A stretch of 8,904 bases of DNA from Bacteroidales bacterium. GTDB lineage: Bacteria; Bacteroidota; Bacteroidia; Bacteroidales; UBA4181. Below the pieces are notes generated by a model. It searched no databases, was not told the origin of the DNA, and worked only from the letters and a program-made list of their open reading frames with translations. Every line of letters begins with the position of its first letter. Position 1 is the first letter of the stretch. Location: NCBI GenBank assembly GCA_031264715.1, contig JAISDP010000268.1:1-8904 (forward strand), written 5' to 3'. The position numbers were made by a program, and so were the translations under genes. Shown here one piece after another: positions 1-6,650 of this stretch.

Positions 1-119
1 CCCAATATGCGCTTTCGTTCAAGCCTTACGAGACATTACAGACTGCGTTGCGCGATTCCTTTTTTACATTCAATTCTATGGAGCATCCGGATGTTGAGGT
101 GATTGATTTGACATTTTAA
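1..119 (+). CDS. 3' end of an unidentified gene (partial at the window edge)
   Basis: An open frame enters from the left edge (first full codon at 3) and runs 38 codons to TAA at 117-119. The predicted tail includes KPYETLQTALRDSF and ends in EVIDLTF. Composition looks like a real soluble protein end, but I do not recognise the family and see no motif. The final aromatic residue is seen in some outer-membrane proteins, but the stretch shows no alternating beta-strand pattern, so I draw nothing from it. Another open frame starts inside its last codons (see 107-289), which could mean a frameshift in one ancestral gene. Only the upstream sequence could settle what it is. Confidence 0.45.
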   Translation, partial: QYALSFKPYETLQTALRDSFFTFNSMEHPDVEVIDLTF

Positions 120-289
120 GCGGATTAAGCGCCGGAGCAGACTGGAGAAGCAATGGTGAGCACGGAAAAACATGGGTGGAAAAAGATGCAAATGCCAGAT
201 CGCTAAGTTATTTTAAGGACAGATTGAACGATACACAAGTAAGGATTTTTACAAGTAAATATCCGGTAGATATAAATGATTCTGAATAA
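107..289 (+). pseudogene. open coding-like fragment without a start, overlapping the next gene
   Basis: After an in-frame TGA at 104-106, this frame stays open for 60 codons to TAA at 287-289. The product looks protein-like (for example GADWRSNGEHGKTWVEKD and DTQVRIFTSKYPVDI), but there is no ATG. The only alternative starts are an internal GTG at 176 and a TTG at 224. It overlaps the stop of the preceding partial gene in a different frame, so a frameshift joining the two, or a relic of a longer gene, is the simplest reading. Its last codons overlap the ATG at 276 of the lipoprotein ORF, an arrangement typical of translational coupling. I do not recognise the family; a tail of a secreted or Rhs-like protein is speculation. 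Confidence 0.35.
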
Positions 290-302
290 AAAAAACGACA
301 AT

Positions 303-710
303 ATGTTAAGGAAATTTGTTATAATTTGTTGCTTTGCTGTCTTATTAACAGCATGTCCGGAGGATCTTCCACTGTACTCTTTCCGGATTATGAATCAGTC
401 GAATGAAGATATTTTTTGGTTGCGTGGATCGGAACAGTATGGCGAATGGTATGAAATCCCTTCCATCCATTCACATATGGGAAATATAGATAAGCAGAAA
501 ATCTTGAGCGGAGATACTTATACTCAGGTATTTACTGATTTAAAAACTGCTTTGGAAAAAGGTTGGATCAAATATTGGCTGTTCAATTACGATTCGGTAA
601 ACACCATACCGTGGGAACGCATATGCGCTGAACGCATCATCCTCAAAGAAGTAACCTTCAACACATGGGAAGATTATGAGCGGTGTAATTTTGAGATCGC
701 TTATCCGTAG
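303..710 (+). CDS. small lipoprotein, function unknown
   Basis: Predicted 135-residue exported lipoprotein. The ATG at 303 gives a textbook signal peptide: short basic start MLRK, hydrophobic core, then lipobox L-T-A-C with the acylated cysteine at residue 18. Residues after the cysteine are P-E-D, and acidic residues there resemble the surface-export signal described for Bacteroidota lipoproteins, so exposure on the cell surface is possible. An in-frame ATG at 276 would add nine residues before the signal and overlaps the upstream frame; I prefer 303 because of the signal peptide and the A-rich leader before it. The mature part starts with a YSFRIMNQSNEDIFW strand pattern, and its C-terminal half (IPWERI, ILKEV, EDYERCNFEIAYP) resembles small Bacteroidales lipoproteins I recall with a W-E-x-I ... 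I-L-K ... I-x-Y-P ending. No enzyme motif is visible. Confidence 0.72.
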   Translation: MLRKFVIICCFAVLLTACPEDLPLYSFRIMNQSNEDIFWLRGSEQYGEWYEIPSIHSHMGNIDKQKILSGDTYTQVFTDLKTALEKGWIKYWLFNYDSVNTIPWERICAERIILKEVTFNTWEDYERCNFEIAYP

Positions 711-759
711 ACTCCAAGTTAAGTGAAATTTGCCGCGCTTTGTAAATCTTCCAAGCACA

Positions 760-804
760 TGTCAATTTGTCATTCAACATCGGCAAACTGCCACAAAATG
801 TCAG
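760..804 (+). promoter_or_regulatory. candidate operator cluster upstream of htpG (TGTCA repeats and CTGnCA palindrome)
   Basis: TGTCA occurs three times, at 760-764, 768-772 and 799-803. The third belongs to an imperfect palindrome, CTGCCA (788-793), five bases, TGTCAG (799-804), i.e. CTGnCA-N5-TGnCAG. A larger nested inverted repeat covers 789-821: TGCCAC-AAAATG, loop TCAGC, CATTTT, four unpaired bases, GTGGCA. The position just upstream of the -24-like element fits a binding site for a stress regulator or activator. The pattern is seen directly; its function is inferred. It is not a CIRCE element. Confidence 0.45.
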
Positions 805-816
805 CCATTTTCTTGG

Positions 817-832
817 TGGCACAGGCTTTGTT
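817..832 (+). promoter_or_regulatory. sigma-54-like -24/-12 promoter of htpG
   Basis: TGGCACA (817-823), four bases, then TTGTT (828-832). This follows the sigma-54 consensus TGGCACG-N4-TTGCA with the required ten bases between the GG of -24 and the G of -12; the -12 box reads GT instead of GC. Transcription would start near 843, leaving a leader of about 42 bases before htpG. A competing reading is a Bacteroidota housekeeping promoter with TTTG at 831-834, a 19-base spacer and TTATTTTG at 854-861 (one mismatch to TAnnTTTG). Both may operate. Confidence 0.45.
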
Positions 833-884
833 TGTGTTCAAACAGGATCGCTATTATTTTGTAAAATCATAAAATTTAAAATAG

Positions 885-2927
885 ATGCAAAAAGGAACCA
901 TTGGTGTAACCACCGAGAATATTTTCCCGATTATCAAAAAATTCCTCTATTCCGACCACGAAATTTTCCTGCGTGAGATCGTATCGAACGCCATTGATGC
1001 AACACAAAAACTCAAAACACTGGCGTCGAACGGCGAGTTCAAAGGCGAACTGGGCGACCTGACCATACATGCGGCTTTGGAAAAAGACAAACTGATCATC
1101 ACCGATCGCGGAATCGGGATGACCGCCGAGGAAATGGACAAATATTTGAACCAGATCGCTTTTTCGAGCGCCGACGAGTTCATCAGGAAATACAAGGACC
1201 AGAACATTATCGGGCATTTCGGGCTGGGTTTCTACTCGGCTTTCATGGTATCGAAAAAAGTGGAAGTACGCAGCCTATCATGTCAGGAAGGCGCCAAAGC
1301 CGTGAAATGGACATGCGACGGTAGCCCCGAATACAAGCTGGAGGATTGCGACAAGACCGATCGCGGTACGGAAATTATCCTGTACATTGACGACGAGTCG
1401 AAGGAATTTCTCGAAGAACCGCGTATCGAAGGTTTGTTGCGCAAATACTGCCGTTACCTGCCTGTCGAAATTGCTTTCGGTAAGGAAAAGGAATGGAAGG
1501 ACGGTAAAGAGGTGGAAACCGGCAAGGATAAGATCATCAACGATACCAGCCCGCTGTGGACGCGCAAGCCTGCCGATTTGAAGGATGAGGACTACATGAA
1601 GTTCTACCGCGACCTGTACCCGATGCAGGAAGACCCGATGTTCTACATCCACCTGAACGTGGACTACCCGTTTAACCTCACGGGGATAATGTACTTCCCG
1701 AAAATCAAGAGCAACATCGAATTTCAGAAGAACAAGATACAGTTATACTGCAACCAGGTGTATGTGACCGATTCGGTGGAAGGCATCGTACCGGATTTCC
1801 TCACTTTGCTGCACGGCGTGATCGATTCGCCGGACATCCCGCTTAATGTGTCGCGCAGCTACCTGCAAAGCGATTCGAACGTGAAGAAGATTTCGAGCCA
1901 CATTACCAAAAAGGTGGCCGACCGCCTGGAAGAGATCTTTAAGAAGGACCGCCCCGAATTCGAAAAGAAATGGGATAACCTGAAACTCTTCATCGAATAC
2001 GGCATGATCACCGAAGAAAAGTTTGCCGAGCGCACCGAAAAGTTCGTCCTGGTGAAAAATACCGACAACAGGTACTTCACGCTCGACGAGTACAATAAGC
2101 TGGTGAAAGGCGAGCAAACCAACAAGGACAAGAAGGTGGTATACCTCTACGCTACCGATGTGCAAGCACAGTATAGCTTCATTGAAGCGGCCAGAGCCAA
2201 AGGCTACGACGTGCTCAATCTGGACGGGCAGCTGGACATCCACTTTATCAATTACCTCGAAAGTAAGAACAGCGATGCGCATTATGCCCGCGTGGACTCG
2301 GATGTGGTAGACCGCCTGATACAGAAAGACGACCACATAGCGAGCGCCCTGCCGCAAGCCGAACAGGAAGATATGCGCGAAGTTTTCGAACCGCTGATGC
2401 CATCGTCGGCCGGACACTTCTTTGTAGCCTGGGAGAGCATGGGCGAACAGGCGCAACCGATGGTGATCACCCAGTCGGAATTTATGCGCCGGATGAAGGA
2501 TATGTCGGCCATGGGCGGCGGAGGAATGAACTTTTACGGACAAATGCCCGACAGTTTCAATTTGGTGGTGAATACCGATCATCCACTGGTGAAGAAGGTG
2601 ATTGCCGAAAAAGACGGCGATCTGGGCGAACAGCTCAAAACCATTGCCGGTGAACTGGAACCCGTGAGCGCAGAGCTGAATGCCCTGAAGGAACAAATCA
2701 AAGGTAAAAAAGAAGAGGAAATAGACCAGGCGCAAAAAGACAGGCGCGACGAACTGGAAAAAAAGGAAGACGGGATACGCAACAACAAAAAAAATGTGTT
2801 GGCCGGATATGGAAAAACCAGCCAGCTCGCCCGTCAATTAGTCGACTTGGCATTGTTGGCGAATAATATGCTTAAAGGCGAGGAATTGAACAAATTCATA
2901 CGCCGAAGCGTTGATATGATAAAGTAA
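885..2927 (+). CDS. htpG: Hsp90-family molecular chaperone HtpG
   Basis: Cytosolic ATP-dependent chaperone, 680 residues, full length for Bacteroidota HtpG. The N-terminal GHKL ATPase domain carries the catalytic glutamate and magnesium asparagine in FLREIVSNAIDA (E31, N35), the nucleotide-binding D74 in DRGIGM (74-79), and the glycine-rich lid segment GHFGLGFYSAF (110-120). The segment after DRGIGM reads IAFSSADEF, where E. coli HtpG has IAKSGT. The middle domain follows from about residue 220, including NVSRSYLQ, and the C-terminal dimerisation domain ends in LARQLVDLALLANNML. The ATG at 885 gives the usual start MQKGTIGVTTENIF; the leader is A-rich without a strong Shine-Dalgarno. The gene is monocistronic: a dedicated promoter region lies upstream and an intrinsic terminator 30 bases after the stop. 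Heat or other stress control is likely from the promoter layout. No missing residue or frameshift was seen. Confidence 0.98.
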   Translation: MQKGTIGVTTENIFPIIKKFLYSDHEIFLREIVSNAIDATQKLKTLASNGEFKGELGDLTIHAALEKDKLIITDRGIGMTAEEMDKYLNQIAFSSADEFIRKYKDQNIIGHFGLGFYSAFMVSKKVEVRSLSCQEGAKAVKWTCDGSPEYKLEDCDKTDRGTEIILYIDDESKEFLEEPRIEGLLRKYCRYLPVEIAFGKEKEWKDGKEVETGKDKIINDTSPLWTRKPADLKDEDYMKFYRDLYPMQEDPMFYIHLNVDYPFNLTGIMYFPKIKSNIEFQKNKIQLYCNQVYVTDSVEGIVPDFLTLLHGVIDSPDIPLNVSRSYLQSDSNVKKISSHITKKVADRLEEIFKKDRPEFEKKWDNLKLFIEYGMITEEKFAERTEKFVLVKNTDNRYFTLDEYNKLVKGEQTNKDKKVVYLYATDVQAQYSFIEAARAKGYDVLNLDGQLDIHFINYLESKNSDAHYARVDSDVVDRLIQKDDHIASALPQAEQEDMREVFEPLMPSSAGHFFVAWESMGEQAQPMVITQSEFMRRMKDMSAMGGGGMNFYGQMPDSFNLVVNTDHPLVKKVIAEKDGDLGEQLKTIAGELEPVSAELNALKEQIKGKKEEEIDQAQKDRRDELEKKEDGIRNNKKNVLAGYGKTSQLARQLVDLALLANNMLKGEELNKFIRRSVDMIK

Positions 2928-2956
2928 GTAGTTTTTGTTTCATAATGTGTGGCAAG

Positions 2957-2988
2957 CGGCTAGGAGTGATTCCCAGCCGTTTGTTTTA
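2957..2988 (+). terminator. intrinsic terminator of htpG
   Basis: The stem CGGCT (2957-2961) pairs with AGCCG (2975-2979), and inner GGA/TCC pairs extend it. A T-rich tail (TTTGTTTTAT) starts at 2980. It begins 30 bases after the htpG stop, which fits factor-independent termination of a single-gene transcript. Confidence 0.75.
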
Positions 2989-3036
2989 TCCGGCAATAGG
3001 GAAAGCTTCCATGCAGGTGATGAGTCGCTGCAAAGG

Positions 3037-3054
3037 TTACAATTTCGATTGTAA
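3037..3054. repeat. perfect palindrome with TTCG loop
   Basis: TTACAAT (3037-3043), loop TTCG (3044-3047), ATTGTAA (3048-3054): seven perfect pairs closed by a stable UUCG-type tetraloop on the plus strand. It lies between the htpG terminator and the A-tract (3062-3070) that forms the T tail of the minus-strand terminator. It has no T tail of its own, so it could be an operator, a transcript-end stabiliser or chance. Confidence 0.5.
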
Positions 3055-3061
3055 ATGATGT

Positions 3062-3094
3062 AAAAAAAAAGAGAGATGCTTCTATACACCTCCC
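3062..3094 (-). terminator. intrinsic terminator for a minus-strand transcript
   Basis: Read on the minus strand, GGGAGGTG (3094-3087) pairs with CATCTCTC (3078-3071) over eight positions with two G-T wobbles, around an eight-base loop, followed at once by nine T residues (3070-3062). This is a textbook factor-independent terminator. The nearest minus-strand genes are the small ORF ending at 3183 and yebC ending at 3569, so it ends a transcript from one or both. Confidence 0.68.
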
Positions 3095-3182
3095 TTTAAA
3101 AGATACGCTGCTTATTTATTAGGTCACAAACAGTTCAGCTAAAAATTGGATAACTACTAACATTGGAATTGCTTCCAAATGA

Positions 3183-3422
3183 TCAACCGATCCAGAATTC
3201 GCTATATCCGGCCATTGGTTGTTGCATATCAGTACCGGATATTACCGGTTTCCTGACATTTACATCATACCCTCCCATTCTTACACCTTCTTCTAAGGCT
3301 TTTTTCCCGGAAGGATTTTCTTTCTGTAGATCCCCGCTCATGAACTGAGTCGAGATCCTGCCTCTTGCATTGGCGAGCCTCTGTCGCAGGCTGCTTCCAA
3401 CAAAGTCATCTTCTGCTTTCAT
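3183..3422 (-). CDS. small hypothetical protein (79 residues), doubtful
   Basis: An uninterrupted 79-codon ORF with an ATG at 3422-3420 and a stop at 3185-3183. It encodes a mildly charged, soluble protein with no signal peptide, membrane segment or cysteine; notable stretches are RLANARGRISTQF and GYDVNVRKPVISGTDMQ. I do not recognise it. Support for a real gene is contextual: a good minus-strand terminator sits 89 bases after the stop, and a -7-like box TATCTTTA lies upstream at 3471-3464. No Shine-Dalgarno is visible, which is normal in this phylum. A 6-bp hairpin TTGGAA-TTGC-TTCCAA (3163-3178) lies just after the stop. It could be a remnant of a larger gene or part of a non-coding transcript. 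Without it, 2928-3568 would contain no gene at all. Confidence 0.4.
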   Translation of the reverse strand: MKAEDDFVGSSLRQRLANARGRISTQFMSGDLQKENPSGKKALEEGVRMGGYDVNVRKPVISGTDMQQPMAGYSEFWIG

Positions 3423-3463
3423 AACTCAGGCTTTTGAGATTAACACTTTGAAAATTCACGTGA

Positions 3464-3471
3464 TAAAGATA
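3464..3471 (-). promoter_or_regulatory. weak -7 promoter box for the minus-strand ORF
   Basis: Minus-strand TATCTTTA matches the Bacteroidota -7 consensus TAnnTTTG except for the last base. No TTTG lies at the usual 19-21 base distance; the nearest TTTTG is only 12 bases upstream, so this is a weak candidate. It would place a start about 35-40 bases before the ATG at 3422. Confidence 0.25.
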
Positions 3472-3568
3472 CGGGATTTATATCAAAATGTTTCATTTTT
3501 CCTGTAAAAAAATTAAAAAAATTCGAACTTCTTTTACATAATATGTAGATTACTATCACACAGTGAAT

Positions 3569-4309
3569 TTAATTATCCATCTTTTCGATGATTTCATCCG
3601 TAATTTCCAGATTATGAAAAACATTTTGTACATCGTCTTCGTCTTCGATCAGTTCCACAATTTTTAGCGCTTTGACACCATTTTCGGCATCAAGTACCTT
3701 TGTTTCTATGGGAATCCTCTGCAACTCGGCATTTTCGATTTCAATACCCAGTTCCTCAAGGCGTTTCTGCACCGGCGCGAATCCCTCAAGCGGTGTAGTA
3801 ATTACAAAAATGTCGTCCTGTTCCTCGAAATCTTCTACACCTGCATCAATGATCTCCAATTGAAGCTCATCTGCGTCGAAAGAGCCTTTCGGGACGCGGA
3901 TAATACCTTTGCGGTCGAACATGAAAGCTACCGACCCGTTGGTACCTAAACTTCCGCCGCGTTTGTTGAAAATAGCCCGGACATTTCCCAACGTCCGTTG
4001 GGGATTGTCGGTCAAGCACTCAATAAAAACAGCAATACCGCTGGGCGCATAGCCTTCATAAGTGACCTCATTTAGAGCTTCCGTGTCTTTGGCTTTACTC
4101 AATGCACGCTGGATATTATCCTTGGGCATGTTGGCGCCGCGGGCATTATTGAGCGCCATGCGCAACCGGGGATTGCCGTCGGGGTCGGGGCCGCCTTCCC
4201 TTACAGCTACACTGATTTCCTTGATGATGCGGGAGAAAATTTTTGAACGTTTTTGGTCTGCGGCTCCCTTTTTTCTCTTGATGGTCGACCATTTGCTATG
4301 TCCTGACAT
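3569..4309 (-). CDS. yebC: YebC/PmpR/TACO1-family protein
   Basis: A 246-residue cytosolic protein, the normal family length. The start at 4309 is fixed by the near-invariant N-terminus MSGHSKWSTIKRKKGAADQK and the following KIFSRIIKEI; an upstream in-frame ATG at 4387 would add 26 non-conserved residues and is rejected. Other family hallmarks are NPRLRMALNNARGANMPKDN, TYEGYAPSGIAV and NKRGGSLGTNGSVAFMF. Members were long annotated as DNA-binding transcriptional regulators (PmpR type). The mitochondrial relative TACO1, and more recently bacterial members, were linked to translation of proline-rich stretches, so a ribosome role is likely here too. The acidic C-terminal part (VELIEDEDDVQNVFHNLEI) is typical. 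The gene is divergent from the thioredoxin-like gene. Its 3' side has only T-tracts without a strong stem near 3510-3525, so readthrough to the terminator at 3062-3094 is possible. Confidence 0.96.
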   Translation of the reverse strand: MSGHSKWSTIKRKKGAADQKRSKIFSRIIKEISVAVREGGPDPDGNPRLRMALNNARGANMPKDNIQRALSKAKDTEALNEVTYEGYAPSGIAVFIECLTDNPQRTLGNVRAIFNKRGGSLGTNGSVAFMFDRKGIIRVPKGSFDADELQLEIIDAGVEDFEEQDDIFVITTPLEGFAPVQKRLEELGIEIENAELQRIPIETKVLDAENGVKALKIVELIEDEDDVQNVFHNLEITDEIIEKMDN

Positions 4310-4342
4310 ATATTGATTCTTTAATGGTATGGAAAATCGGGA

Positions 4343-4350
4343 TAAAAATA
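4343..4350 (-). promoter_or_regulatory. candidate -7 box of yebC
   Basis: Minus-strand TATTTTTA, one mismatch to TAnnTTTG, preceded by TTTTTG, lies 33 bases before the yebC start codon. No clear TTTG -33 element is seen at 19-21 bases. The position fits a short leader. Confidence 0.3.
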
Positions 4351-4406
4351 CAAAAACCTGCCCGCATGATGACCGGATATTTATCAAAATTTTATGATTA
4401 TTTTAT

Positions 4407-4414
4407 TATTTTTG
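4407..4414 (+). promoter_or_regulatory. candidate -7 box of the thioredoxin-like gene
   Basis: TATTTTTG followed by C is an exact TAnnTTTG match in an AT-rich stretch. A -33 TTTG at standard spacing is missing. It would give a leader of about 115 bases before 4535 that contains the inverted repeat TTTGAT (4481-4486) / ATCAAA (4493-4498). Confidence 0.4.
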
Positions 4415-4534
4415 CGGTTCAAAACCATGCGACCGTTGACAGGCAGTTTTAAGATCATAAAATAAAGTTTTTCGAGTGCATTTGATCATATCATCAAAAT
4501 AAGATTCCAACATTATAAAACCATCAAAATCATC

Positions 4535-6595
4535 ATGAAAAAGATAATTATTTCTTTGACAGTTGCACTGTGCTGTATCACAGCAAGCGCACAACAAATT
4601 CCGGCTTCGCTTGTCGGAAACTGGATTGAATCCCAATCGAACGAATGGCAATACGGCTTCTTTGAAAAATTTGCCGTTTACCGTTGCGGTTTTTGGGATT
4701 ACGCCTCCGTTCAACAGAAAGGGAAAACCACAAAGATCGTTTTGCAAAAAAACGGCCAAACCGTCAGTTTGGACCTCACTCAAAAGAACGACAGCATTCT
4801 GACAATCCGGAACGGAAAATCCAAAAAACAGGACTTCGTGTTGATGCGCAAACGCTACCCCGATTACAAAACTGCTGACAACACGTCGTTTCCTGCGCCG
4901 ACATTCCGTCAGGATTCGGCAACCATTATCGGGTATTACCGGAATTTCGACCAATCTTCGGAATTGCCCGCGGGTACGCCCGACTGGTTTAAAAACCGCT
5001 ATTTCAATCCTGCTTTTAAAGTTTCAGCTTCCGATTTTTTCTTGGGAAAGGAACAGAATTATCAAGCAGCGATTGACTCGCTGGGGCGTTTTTCGCTCAC
5101 TTTCCCTGTCGTCAACTCGCAGGAAGCTTATGTCGATTGGGGGCGGCTGACCCGGCAACTGGTTTTCTCGCCCAACGACACCCTGTTTATTTTTGCAGAT
5201 ATTAACGATTTGACGCCTATGGGCAATATTGATTACTGGAACGATTTTTACCTGCGCGATAAACAGATTCTTTTTATGGGCGACAACGCCCGCCTGAACA
5301 ATGAATTAATGCAGTACAAATCCACTTACAGCAGTTTTAACGCTCACGAAACAGCCGAAAAAGGCATTGTGGATATGGATTTTCTGAAACTGTCTGCAGA
5401 AGATTACGAAACCCGGAAAACCAGTTTGGAAAACTACATTTCGACACATCCCAATGTTTCCGAGAAATTCCGGTTTTACAAAAGAAACTGGGAACTTTAT
5501 CAACATGCATCTGACTTGCTGCAACACAGGTTCAGTTTGCCGGCGTCGCAAATGCGGCGCTTTTCCGAAGGGTATATGGATTACGTAGAAAAAAATATTC
5601 CCAAATATAATCCCGAGGTCTATACGCTGGTGCGTGAATATAAAAGTTTTATTGGCGATTATATCGGCTATTATTCGGGAAATAGATCCGTTCATCTTAA
5701 TACAGCCATGTTTTTGGAAGAAACCGGATTGAATACGCCTGAAAATATTCAACTGTTTGATGAACATGACCGTTTGATGAATGAATATGTCGCGGAAAAA
5801 GATACGGCCAGACAGAGAGAAATGATTGTGGCAAACAAGGAGTTGATCGACAAAGCCCGTCAGGTAACATTCAACCCTTTGATAGAGGAAGCGCGGGATG
5901 CTTATGTCCGCCGGATTTTTATGGATATGAATTACCACAAGGCGGATTCGCTGCTGCAAGAGCCGATATTAAGCGAATTATGGACAGTGCATTTGTATCT
6001 GAATGATTTTGAGCAGAAACGCATGCCTTGGCGGGACAGGGATCTACAGGTAATGAAAACGCGCGTAACCAATCCGTTTTTGCTGAATAAACTGTTGACG
6101 GTGAATGATCATTATGCCGAACTCAACAGACGGGTAATAGAACACGAAGAAAGCCTGAAAAATACCGGTTATCTGGCAAATGTAATTGATGCCGACACGA
6201 TTATCAGCAAACTGATTGAGCCGTACAGGGGCAAGGTTATCTTCGCCGATTTTTGGGGAACATGGTGCGGCCCCTGTATCGAAAACATCAAAACTTATTC
6301 GCATCTCCTTGAAGCGAAATTCAAGGGTAAGGATGTTATTTTCATGTATCTGGCGAATCGTTCTTCCGAACATGCATGGAAAACTTTTATCAAGCAGCAG
6401 CAACTCACCGGCGAGCAGATTGTGCATTACCGCCTGCCCGACCAACAGCAGGTTTTGCTTGAACGGAAATTGAATGTGCGCCGTTTTCCAACTCACTTTA
6501 TTATCGACCGCACAGGGAATATTGCCGGGTACGATTTCCTGGATTTTGATGATACGGCAAGAGAACTGGAAAGGGTATTGAATTTGAGGGAATAG
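4535..6595 (+). CDS. secreted multidomain TlpA-like thioredoxin-fold protein
   Basis: A 686-residue exported protein, probably periplasmic or envelope-attached. Residues 1-20 form a Sec signal peptide (MKKII, hydrophobic core, cleavage after ASA-Q). A first beta-rich part starts with LVGNWIESQSNEW, reminiscent of a lipocalin-type G-x-W strand, to about residue 115. A second beta-rich part (about 125-235, with GRFSLTF and SPNDTLFIFAD) resembles the N-terminal domains that precede TlpA domains in this phylum. A long helical region follows to about 540. The C-terminal thioredoxin domain has ADFWGTWCGPC with the redox pair C578/C581 and the cis-proline region VRRFPTHFIID. Such proteins reduce or isomerise disulfides in the envelope; the substrate cannot be read from sequence. 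It is much longer than a minimal TlpA (about 150-200 residues) or the common 370-residue two-domain form. No neighbour reveals a partner such as DsbD. Confidence 0.88.
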   Translation: MKKIIISLTVALCCITASAQQIPASLVGNWIESQSNEWQYGFFEKFAVYRCGFWDYASVQQKGKTTKIVLQKNGQTVSLDLTQKNDSILTIRNGKSKKQDFVLMRKRYPDYKTADNTSFPAPTFRQDSATIIGYYRNFDQSSELPAGTPDWFKNRYFNPAFKVSASDFFLGKEQNYQAAIDSLGRFSLTFPVVNSQEAYVDWGRLTRQLVFSPNDTLFIFADINDLTPMGNIDYWNDFYLRDKQILFMGDNARLNNELMQYKSTYSSFNAHETAEKGIVDMDFLKLSAEDYETRKTSLENYISTHPNVSEKFRFYKRNWELYQHASDLLQHRFSLPASQMRRFSEGYMDYVEKNIPKYNPEVYTLVREYKSFIGDYIGYYSGNRSVHLNTAMFLEETGLNTPENIQLFDEHDRLMNEYVAEKDTARQREMIVANKELIDKARQVTFNPLIEEARDAYVRRIFMDMNYHKADSLLQEPILSELWTVHLYLNDFEQKRMPWRDRDLQVMKTRVTNPFLLNKLLTVNDHYAELNRRVIEHEESLKNTGYLANVIDADTIISKLIEPYRGKVIFADFWGTWCGPCIENIKTYSHLLEAKFKGKDVIFMYLANRSSEHAWKTFIKQQQLTGEQIVHYRLPDQQQVLLERKLNVRRFPTHFIIDRTGNIAGYDFLDFDDTARELERVLNLRE

Positions 6596-6618
6596 AATCT
6601 GCCGGGTTATCAAATCCC

Positions 6619-6626
6619 TATTTTTG
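6619..6626 (+). promoter_or_regulatory. candidate -7 box of the HupE-like gene
   Basis: TATTTTTG, an exact TAnnTTTG match, lies 25 bases before the start codon at 6651. There is no TTTG at the usual 19-21 base spacing. It suggests the membrane-protein gene has its own promoter in the 55-base gap after the thioredoxin-like gene. Confidence 0.4.
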
Positions 6627-6650
6627 TACCAAAATTAGCGCAAAAGTCAG

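Noticed and set aside
781..832. CIRCE (HrcA) operator upstream of htpG
   Set aside because: The inverted repeats present do not match TTAGCACTC-N9-GAGTGCTAA.
767..976. Plus-strand 69-codon ORF across the htpG start
   Set aside because: It overlaps the htpG promoter and the first codons of htpG in another frame; its product is not protein-like.
1743..2837. Minus-strand 364-codon ORF opposite htpG
   Set aside because: It is antisense to a certain htpG, rich in F, H and L from complementing biased codons, and has no domain. It is a mirror of htpG codon usage.
3510..3530. T-tracts on the minus strand just after yebC as a terminator
   Set aside because: No convincing stem precedes them; only the short self-complementary TTCGAA is present.
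4310..4387. Longer yebC start at 4387
   Set aside because: The 26 added residues are not part of the family, which begins at MSGHSKW, and they would cover the candidate promoter.
4406..4954. Minus-strand 182-codon ORF
   Set aside because: It covers the promoter region and the first 420 bases of the thioredoxin-like gene in antisense, and its product has no recognisable features.
5306..5959. Minus-strand 217-codon ORF within the thioredoxin-like gene
   Set aside because: Antisense shadow of a well-supported gene, with no motif or signal.
6600..6626. Possible terminator GGG...CCC followed by TATTTTTG after the thioredoxin-like gene
   Set aside because: Only three firm GC pairs with mismatches inside. 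The T-rich tail is better explained as a -7 promoter box.
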